Below are positions 56,338-64,000 of a DNA stretch of 64,000 bases, in pieces. The stretch spans positions 5,466,651 to 5,530,650 of the forward strand of contig JAVMKO010000003.1 of the NCBI GenBank assembly GCA_032164245.1, read 5' to 3'. Below the pieces are notes generated by a model that was not told the origin of the DNA, searched no databases, and saw only the letters and a list, made by a program, of their open reading frames with translations. The position numbers and the translations under genes were made by a program. Source of the stretch: Sternotherus odoratus (taxonomy: Eukaryota; Chordata; Testudines; Kinosternidae). The first letter of the stretch is position 1. The number at the start of each line of letters is the position of its first letter.

Positions 56338-58904
56338 GTAAACAAAACAAACTAAGGTTTTACTTCTGAAATAAACCCTGGGTCATGGTTGTGCGTGGCA
56401 CTGATTGTTCACTTCACCTTGGTGTACTGAAGCGTCTTCCAAGAGGTGGCATCCGGTAACGGAGTTACTTTTTGGAAGTGGGGAGGAATGGGGCTAAGCC
56501 TACTTGTGAATAGAACTGCTTTTAAGCATAAACTCTTGGTTGCAGCAAGTGACCCAGAGTACTACCTCTCCAGCTGTTTGGCTCTGGCCTGTTTCTTGGT
56601 TGCTTGGCTCATTTTCACACCCTCTGAAAGTGTGGGAATATGTACTCTCTGTTGGAGGTGTGATCAGCTGGCTTTAAATTTACATCCAGCCTCTCAATAT
56701 AAATAAAAGATAAGCCCTGATGGATCAGAGAAGGGAACTTTAAACATGCCATAGCATTGAAAATAGCTGTGTCATATTAACTAACAGGAGGTTTAAGGAC
56801 CTGATTGAGAGCCCATTCAAATCAATTGCAGTCTTTCAGTAGACTTCCTTGGATTTTGAATCATGACCTGAACCAGTGGTTGGGATATGATGGTGACAAG
56901 ATTTGTCTTGCAAAGCCTGCTTGCTTCTCCTCTGAAAAATCAAAGTAGAGTTCAGATGTAAAGAGGAAAAGTCAAGTTCTCTATTGCTCTAACTAAATTG
57001 TGGGTGTAGAAAATCATCGAAATAAGGGATGGAAGTATTACTTGTGAAGTTATCGTCTAGTCTGTTCCCTTACAGAATTCTTCCTTGTAGTTTCTTGCTT
57101 GACTCAGGCTTCCATTACTCTTTTGACAGACAATCCCACAGTACCTTGATACTATTCATCCTCGATTTTCCTTCGTTTAATCTGCAGCCTGCTTATACCC
57201 ATCCTTTGGCATCTGTCTTCCCTTTCAAATGTAATTGATTTAAAGGGAATCAAAACTCAGAGTCTGTCTATTGTGAGCTCTGCTCCTAAAGTCTGAATTC
57301 TGTTAAGTAGAACTTGAGTAAAACCAGATTCTGAAAACCAGTGCTATGTGTGTAAACCACACAGAAAGAGGCTTCGTACATCAGTTGGTTCAGGAATACT
57401 TTAATTTAAGTTCAGCTGGGTTCAGAGACACAGTTCTGAGTTTTGTCCTTTCTCTCAAGCATCTGGAAATGCTGTTCAGAGAGTGAGTGTGCCCAGGGGA
57501 GAGAGGTGCTGACAGGTTGCTGTAATCAGTGAGGAACTCCAATTTTACAATCCCTGTTGATGTTGCAGTTGGCAGCGTCTAAGGATCTGTAAGGTTATTG
57601 GGAACAAGTTTTAGCATCAGCTGCCTTCAGATTCTCAAGTTCCACCCCATGGAATAGTTCCCAGAAATTCCCCTTTGACAGAAAACCTGGCCCAAAAACT
57701 GCAGGAAAGGAGGATTGGAGCTTTTGGAAAGAGCTGACAAACAGAATACGGCCTTTCCTGAAGATTGAAACTGATGCTTAGATTTGTTTTCCTATAATCC
57801 TATAGATCCTTCTGCTACAGTATAACCCGGGGTTGTTTGTGAGAGAGCGACCACAGTAAGAGAGTCAGTGTTAAACTCAGCAGTGACACCTCCCTCCCCC
57901 GTATCTTCCTGTGGGTCTTTTCACTCCTCAGAATGGATTTCTGATGAGAACTTATGAATTGAAATCAAAACGAATTGATGTTAAACTCTAAAGTTCTACT
58001 TCAGTATCTGATTGGCTGAGGACTTGTCTGTTGCTTTTTTTGTATTGGCATGGGAGAGATTTTCTTGAACAGCCGCTAATGGGGGGGGGGGGGTTTAATT
58101 TTGGTTTTTCATAAGGGACCTTACACAGCCTTTTCAAGTACTGTAAAGACAAAGTGACACTTACCTGTGACAAGGGACTGCACTGATGTCTTTAAATTCC
58201 CTTTAGGACCAATAGAACATTCAATTTACTTAGAGAGACTTTGAAAATCCTTTTGGTTGTTCCATAGCTGTTCTACTTGAGGGGATTTTTTAAATTCTTT
58301 TTAGGACAATCCACTGCTTTGAACTGTTGCCATGCAACTGATTGTATTGCAGTCCAGACTGGCCAGCCAGGGGATAATTAATATATATTTTTTGAGTGCT
58401 AATGGTGAATACGTCATACAGACAGAGATGTGGTTCCTGCCTGAAGAAACTTGTGTTGTGCTTGGTGCTGTACAGCCATTCAGTAAAACACAGGCCTTTT
58501 CCCAAAAAACTCACAACATTAAATTATCAGCCTTTTCTGTTTTCTAACTTTCTACAGAGGGGCATGCTTCGTTTTGTCTCTGTTTTTCTTCTTCCTATCT
58601 CCTCTACAATGCCAGCAGCTGGAAAGACAACTGTATCCGTTTCCCTTCTGTGACTTGTTTACTCGGAGCTGTGGTGTCCCATTGGGAAGTGGGAGTTCTT
58701 TGGTGACAATGGGGCATGAGAGCGACTTTATCTTTCTCAGTTTAATTCTTGTTTAGGTAAATTTATATCTACAGACCTGTCCCTTTTTGGAATCTCTCAG
58801 GCTGAGTTCAGCTGAGTAACACTGAAAAAGGCATTCCTCCCTGTAGAACAGGAACAGTTTTGATGGGGCAGGAAGGTAGATAAAATCAACCTGGCACCTC
58901 AAGA
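56338..58904 (+). other. HMBOX1 intron, unassigned part
   Basis: Intronic sequence with a G-run at about 58081-58093. No repeats recognised with confidence and no further HMBOX1 exon. Confidence 0.65.
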
Positions 58905-60160
58905 GGAATTATGGTTTTATGGTTAAGATACTGGACTCATGAGATGTGGGCTCAGTCCCTGGCTCTCGCATACTTGCAGTGACCTTGAGCAAATCACTTA
59001 AACTCTGTGCCTCCTCCATTCCCATCTGTAAAGTGGGGATAATACTTCCTTTGTCTGACTTGTCGGGCTAGACCAGGGGTGGGCAAACTACAGCCCGCGG
59101 GCCATATGCGGCCCACTGGCCATTTTTATCTGGCCTCCCGCGAGCTGGGGGCGCGGAGCCAGTGACTCCAGCCAGGGGCGCCAGGTGCACAGAGCGAGCT
59201 GTGGGCCCGCGCTCCCCGGCAGTAGTGCCGCCCGGTCGGGAGCGCTGGGAGCCCGAGGTCTCCTCCTGCTCCCATTGGGGGCACCGCTGGGGGCCAGGAG
59301 CCGTGGATGCTCCCCAGCGGGGGCGCATGGCTGGGAGGAGCCACAGCGACCCCGCGCTCCCCATCGGGGGCGCTGGGTGGGGATCACACTGAGCTGCGGG
59401 GGTGCTTGACCGGGAGGCAGGGGGGAGCCGCGGATCCCTTCCCCCTCCCATCGAGGGCACTGCTCCGCACAGGGAGCCGCGGGATCCGGGAACTCCCGAC
59501 TAGGGCACCATGCGGGGAGCCGCGGAGGCCCTGCGCTCCCCGGTGGCGGCGCCACGCTGGGCTGGGAGGAGCCGCAGGGGCCTGGTGCTCCCCAGTGGGG
59601 GCGCCGGGCCGGGAGCGAGGGAAGCCGCTGGGCCTGGGCTCCCTGGTGGAGGCGCCAGACTGGGAGCGCAGCGAGCCCATGGGGCCCCACCTGGGCGAGC
59701 CGCTGCGGCCGGCTGAGCAGGTAAGGGGGGGTGCTTAGTTGGTGTGGTCCGAGGTGGTGGTGGTTAGGGTGGGGCGGGGTCTGGGGAGGGGGCTGTTAGG
59801 GAGCAAAGAGCAGGGGGCCTTAGATAAAGGGTGGGGTCCTGGTGGGGTAGTTAGAGGGGGGGGCTCCAGAGAGGCAATGGGGGGGAGTTGGATGGATTGG
59901 AGGTTCTGAGGGGGGCAGTCAGGGGGTGGGAAGTGGGTGGGGGTTAGATGGTGGGCGAGGCCAGGCTGTTTGGGGAGGCACAGCCTTCCCTACCTGGCCC
60001 TCCGCACCATTTTGAAGCCCGATGTGCCCCTCGGGCCAAAAAGTTTGCCCACCTCTGATCTAGACTGTAAGCTTTTCAGGGAAGGGACTGTCCTACGTGT
60101 GTGTACGGCACCAGCATGATGATAGTCTCTAGATGCTGTTGTAAGGCAGGAAAAAATATA
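58905..60160 (+). mobile_element. MIR/CORE-like SINE split by hAT
   Basis: Left part 58905-59065 ('atggttttatggttaagata', 'gagcaaatcacttaaactct', 'catctgtaaagtggggataa') resumes after the hAT at about 60062 as 'gactgtaagcttttcaggga' and 'gtgtgtacggcaccagcatg'. Confidence 0.7.
59074..60057. mobile_element. Non-autonomous hAT element with GC-rich core
   Basis: Left CAGGGGTGGGCAAACTAC and right AAAGTTTGCCCACCTCTG are inverted; flanking octamers ggctagac and atctagac agree in 6 of 8. 984 bp. The interior repeats a unit with 'gagccgc' and 'gctcccc' blocks. Reading frames inside are artefacts. It is a CpG-rich patch within an intron and should not be mistaken for a promoter. Confidence 0.85.
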
Positions 60161-61689
60161 TATAAATACAGCAAAAAATTAGACACTTCTTGTTTCTTCT
60201 TTTCGATTATATAGCAGTGCTACATAGATGGGTTATGCTGCATCCGCATACAGTCCTGCATCTGCTAATCTAGCACTTTTGTGTTCTGAAGCCTTAGAAC
60301 AACAAGTTTTTGTAATATTTGCTGTGTTTAATACAGAAGTGGGCCCAGCTCCTCCAAAGCTTTTTTGGCTCCCAGCTTTGTCTGGCCTTTGGTATATGTT
60401 CTTCGTTGTTTAGGTATTTTTCCATGGATAGTCTCTACATCTTTCTAGTGTCTGCTTGTTACTGTTATTCAGACAGCCTCTGATAAAGTATTTTGTTATA
60501 AAAGAAAACTAGTTATGGGAAATGTTTCAACTCTGATGCAGTAATAGGGCTGTGTTGTTCCTACTATATATAATAATCTTGCTCCTAACCTGATGATCAG
60601 TGGTTTTCTGGAGGAGAGGACATTGGAGTTAATAATAATGCTTCAAACCTGACAGGTTTGTGTGTTAGCGCTTGTGTTTTTCTTTGTGGAAGCAGTTGCA
60701 GATGGGGGAGAAGGCAGATTTTTTGTAAAGAAATACTCAGTGCAAAATAGTAAGATCAGTTGATATTGAAATGTCTTTAATTTAATCTAATTAACAGTGA
60801 TACTTTTTTATTGAGATCGGGCATTTTGGGGGCAGGGACCATGGCATGTTTTGTGGAGGGCTGAGCACCTGTTTGGCACTTTATAAATATGTTTTGGAAC
60901 TAAATTTAAGCATTACTGCCTCAATGAAGTCTTGCATTGTTCTAACAAATCTTCCCATATCCATGTTTTGAAATAAAAAAATGAATTAAGGTTGGCCTTA
61001 TTAGTTGGGTTGGGAGCAGGGAGCAATGTGAGATGTAGATTGCTTAGTAACCTTGGCACCTTCTCTCTGTCTGGGCTGCGACAGAGCCGGGCAGGCTGTA
61101 GAAATGATGTGTTAAGACTACAATGTGGGGTCTGATTGCCCACATTTAAGCGGGGTGGTTTTTTTTCCTGCCAGTCAGTTAATAGGAAGGCAGTAATAGT
61201 CATCGCGGACAAGGCCATGTGTGCTGCCGGGTTGGAGAGAGAGGCAGCTGTCAGCAACATGTAGCATCTTCCATAATTTAGTGCTATGAGTGCCCTTGTC
61301 TGGCGCTCAAAGAAAATCTTATGAACAAGTAAGATGCTGGCTAAGGAGTTTTGGTATTGGGGTGGCAATGGTATGATTGTTCTTTAATAGTATATCAAGT
61401 GAGCTAAACGTTTCACAGAAAATAGATCCCTGCAATGGAGAGCTTGTATCTAAATGGTGGGCTTGTCTGTTAAATTGCAGGGAGTCGTTCATTGTCTAGG
61501 TTGCAGTTTCAAATCCAGCCCAGCTCAGTAATGATCAAAAGTTGTTATCACGTGATAAGAAGTCAGTGACCTGTGAAGTGAGGTGGGTTCAGGGCAGGTC
61601 CCAATGAGCCTGTGCCCAGACTGGAAAAACCATCATGCTTGTCACTTTAAAAAATATTATTGTTTCTTTACCGTAGCACTAGGGTTGCA
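60161..61689 (+). other. HMBOX1 intron, unassigned part
   Basis: Includes a MIR/CORE-like tail near 60825-60900 ('gggcagggaccatggcatgt', 'ggcactttataaatatg'). A minus-strand frame at 60913-61368 has no recognisable domain. Confidence 0.5.
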
Positions 61690-61800
61690 CTGAGCAATCT
61701 CCAAACACTCAAAGACACCTGATGGATCACTATGTCCAGTTCTGGGGTCCAGACTTCAAGAAGGTTTGGAAATATGCGGTGGTGGACTCGCCAGCACTTA

Positions 61801-62092
61801 GGGCTCGTCTTCACTAGAACCGGCAGGGATCGATCTTCTGGCGATCGATTTATCGCGTCTCACTAAGACGTGATAAATCGATCGCCCGTGGCTCCCCCGT
61901 CGACTCCGGAACTCCAGCTTGCTGGGAGGCGCAAGCTGGAGTCGACGGGGGAGCGCGCCGCCGCCTGCCGCCACCGTGGGGACGAGCGGTAAGTTGGCGG
62001 CAGATACGCAAACTTCAGCTACATGAATCACGTAGCTGAAGTTGCGTATCTGCCATCGATTCCTCCCCCTCCCCCCCGGTGAGGACAAGCCC
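61801..62092. mobile_element. Structured MITE, copy 2
   Basis: Ends GGGCTCGTCTTCAC and GTGAGGACAAGCCC are inverted, with TTA on both sides (61798-61800 and 62093-62095). Same order of three hairpins as 11074-11360, with a few differences. PIF/Harbinger-type assignment rests on the 3-bp TTA duplication. Confidence 0.8.
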
Positions 62093-62127
62093 TTAATCTT
62101 TCAAACAAGACTGGATATCTTTCTAAG

Positions 62128-62392
62128 GGTACGTCTGCACTGCAGCTGGGAGGTGTCATTCCCAGCCCGGGTAGACATACATGCACTAGCTCTGCTCCAG
62201 CATGGCCATGGCGGCAGCTCTTGTTAGCTGCCTGAATCGGTAGCTGGGGTCTCGGATGGGGTTGTACTTGGGTGGCTAGCACATGCTGCTGCAGCCACAT
62301 TGCTACGTTTAGTGCACTAGCTTTCAAGCTAGCATGTGTACGTCGACTTGAGTGGGTATTACACCTCTGCGCTGCTGTGTATACATCACCTT
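62128..62392. mobile_element. MITE-like element
   Basis: 'gggtacgtctgcactgcagc' at the left and 'gctgtgtatacatcacc' at the right with mirrored 'acatgcactagctctgctcc' and 'gctagcatgtgtacgtcgac' blocks. Confidence 0.5.
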
Positions 62393-62749
62393 TAATCCAG
62401 CTTCTTGGAGAAATTCTACCACCTGTGAGGGTGGGGAAGGGTTGGGCTGGATAGTTGTGCTAGTCCCTTCTGGGCCCCGGAGTCTGTGAATCTACAGATC
62501 CCTCTATTCATTCCCTTCCTTCATGGAGAGAACAAGAAACTCAGCATTGTCCTCAATGTGTTCAGAACACTTGCACCTCTCAGTTAAGACAATGACTCTC
62601 AGCAGATCTCACACTGCAAGGCTTCAGCTAGTTGTTAGGAAGGATTCTTTTTTTCCAGGTGCACCGTTGTCCAGATGTGTTCTTGAGCCACAGGGGTGGA
62701 GATGGGTGTTCGCCTTCCTCTGAAGCATGCGAGGTTAGCCCTAGCTAGT

Positions 62750-63590
62750 GACAGGACAAGAGAGAGAGTGAAGTTAGTTAAACAGAAATTAAAAGGTCCT
62801 GTGCCAAAAGTGAAATCCTTGCAAGCTGCATGGAAACTTTTTAAAGACATCATAATAGAGGCCGAAGTTAAATATGTACCCCAAATTGAAAATCACAAGG
62901 AAGAGAACCCAAAGAGTGCCACTGTGACTAAAGAACAAAGTAAAAGAAGCAGTGAGAGACAAAAAAGCATCCTTTACAAAGTGGAAGTTAAATCCCAGTG
63001 AGGAAAATAGAAAGGAGTATGAACTCTGGCAAGTGAAGTATAAAAATATAATTAGGAAGGCACAAAAAGGTTTTGAAGAACAGCTAGCCAAAGACTCAAA
63101 AAGAAATAGCATACCGTATTTTTCGTCTTATAGGACGCTCCGGCCTATAAGACGCCTCCTCGTTTTTTAATAAAAAAAAAAAAAAAAGCGCCTCGCTCTC
63201 CCGTCCCCGCCGCGGGCGGGCTGCCGGGAGCGTCCCGGTTCCCCCCTCCCCGCCGCGGGCGGGCTGCCGGGAACGCTCCCGGCAGCCCGCCCGCGGCGGG
63301 GAGGGGGGAACCTCGGCAGCCCACCCGCGTGGCGGGGACGGGAGAGCGAGGCGCTTTTTTTTTTTTTTTTTTTTGCCCTATAAGACATTCGCCCTATAAG
63401 ACGCACCAACTTTTCCCCCCCCCATTTTGGGGAAGAAAAAGTGCATCTTATAGGGCGAAAAATACGGTAATTTTTTTTAAAATATATCAGAAGCAGAGAG
63501 CCAGCTAAATAGCCAACAAGGCCACTTGCTGGTCGAGAGGCTAAAGGAGGAGTCAAGGGGGATAAGGCTATTGCTTAGGGTGACCATATT
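62750..63590 (+). mobile_element. CR1 ORF2 linker fragment split by TA element
   Basis: Sense translation: KQKLKGPVPKVKSLQAAWKL and ENRKEYELWQVKYKNIIRKA correspond to the same CR1 region as 2820-3200. The TA element 63114-63467 interrupts it, and it resumes as 'tatatcagaagcagagagcc'. Confidence 0.8.
63114..63467. mobile_element. TA-flanked DNA element with hairpin core, copy 2
   Basis: Ends CCGTATTTTTCG and CGAAAAATACGG with TA on both sides; 354 bp. Shares the outer 60-70 bases with 15384-15666. The core, between an A-run and a T-run, is a long GC-rich inverted repeat, so almost the whole element can fold into one hairpin. Confidence 0.85.
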
Positions 63591-64000
63591 TCCTTGAATA
63601 TAGGACACCTGGTAAAATTACTCAAATTCAAGCAAGTTCAACGTTGATGAATCAGAACTATGCAGTATAAGCTTTGAAATGAACATCAAGTTGACTGCAA
63701 CCCTGTTAAAAAACCCTGTGTAGTTGGATTCTTTTTATTTACCTTCTTATCTTTAAGGCTTTAGGGTTCACATGGGGAGGGGTGACACACACACCACTAT
63801 CTGCCCCCCCCCACTCCCATACACCTCCCTCACTGGGGGGGGGGGGGGTGACTGACCCTCCCTGCCTGGCACACTCAGCCCTCTATGTCTGGCTGGGCCC
63901 CCAGGAGGGACCTGCCTCTCCTGGTACCTGGTGCCATGTCTTCCTGAGACAACATGGAGGGGGGGGAGCTCAAGGTCACACGCCGCCCCTCCCCAGATTT
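63591..64000. other. Unresolved repeat-like sequence at window end
   Basis: 'agggtgaccatatttccttg' at about 63578 resembles the left end of a reptile DNA element. G- and C-runs follow (63835-63850, 63960-63967). The right end is beyond the window. Confidence 0.35.

Larger units (their letters stand above)
61690..62500 (+). mobile_element. CR1 3' fragment with two MITE insertions
   Basis: 'tccagttctggggtccagac' (about 61737) and 'agaaggtttggaaatatg' are CR1; the tail resumes at about 62393 ('gagaaattctaccacctgtg', 'tagtcccttctgggccccgg'). Inside sit the structured MITE and a second MITE. Confidence 0.7.

Noticed and set aside
59068..59738. GC-rich frames and a CpG-dense block inside the HMBOX1 intron, possible alternative promoter
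   Set aside because: The block coincides exactly with an hAT element bounded by inverted ends; no initiator or exon with splice donor that I can support.
60913..61368. 151-codon minus-strand frame
   Set aside because: No domain or homology recognised; within an HMBOX1 intron and not supported by splice sites.

Overview
The window is nuclear DNA from a vertebrate, most likely a reptile and best matched to a turtle. CR1-type LINEs, MIR/CORE-like SINEs, GC-rich non-autonomous hAT elements, Penelope-like fragments and a full-length DIRS retrotransposon all occur together. It holds one recognisable host gene, HMBOX1 (homeobox-containing 1, also called HOT1), on the plus strand. Only its first three coding exons are inside (48135-48601, 50608-50693, 56227-56337). 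They encode residues 1-221 and the first base of codon 222. The homeodomain and the C-terminus lie beyond position 64000. Splice phases agree across all three exons, so the gene looks functional here.

Region by region. 1-4.7 kb is a decayed CR1 LINE that has taken in an hAT element with a G-rich minisatellite, a tRNA-derived SINE, an inverted CR1 piece and a palindromic Penelope-like insertion. 4.73-10.86 kb is a complete DIRS-type tyrosine-recombinase retrotransposon: terminal inverted repeats, Gag, reverse transcriptase/RNase H, tyrosine recombinase and a circle-junction internal complementary region, all open. 11-22 kb is non-coding DNA with MITEs, four more hAT elements and a TA-flanked element with a hairpin core. 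22.4-28.5 kb holds CR1 and Penelope-like fragments, the latter with remnants of the GIY-YIG endonuclease, and a Tigger-like element. 28.5-34.7 kb is mostly unrecognised sequence. 34.7-42 kb is two antisense CR1 copies broken by a solo LTR, a TA element and Penelope-like pieces. 42-48 kb has MITEs and two more solo LTRs. 48-64 kb is HMBOX1 with introns carrying MIR, hAT, CR1 and MITE insertions.

How the parts work together. HMBOX1 encodes a nuclear DNA-binding protein; the part present covers the N-terminal HNF1-like helix region and the POU-specific-like domain. The DIRS element is self-contained: Gag packages the RNA, RT/RNase H copies it, the internal complementary region acts as template for joining the two unlike ends into a circle, and the recombinase integrates the circle. 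The other repeats are truncated or non-autonomous. No rRNA, tRNA gene, CRISPR array or bacterial feature was seen.

The two most interesting observations are the intact DIRS element, whose two 155-base inverted-repeat cores look identical, and a recurring fold-back arrangement of short Penelope-like insertions (four cases, each with flanking direct repeats) in a family that carries degenerate hammerhead-ribozyme-like motifs.
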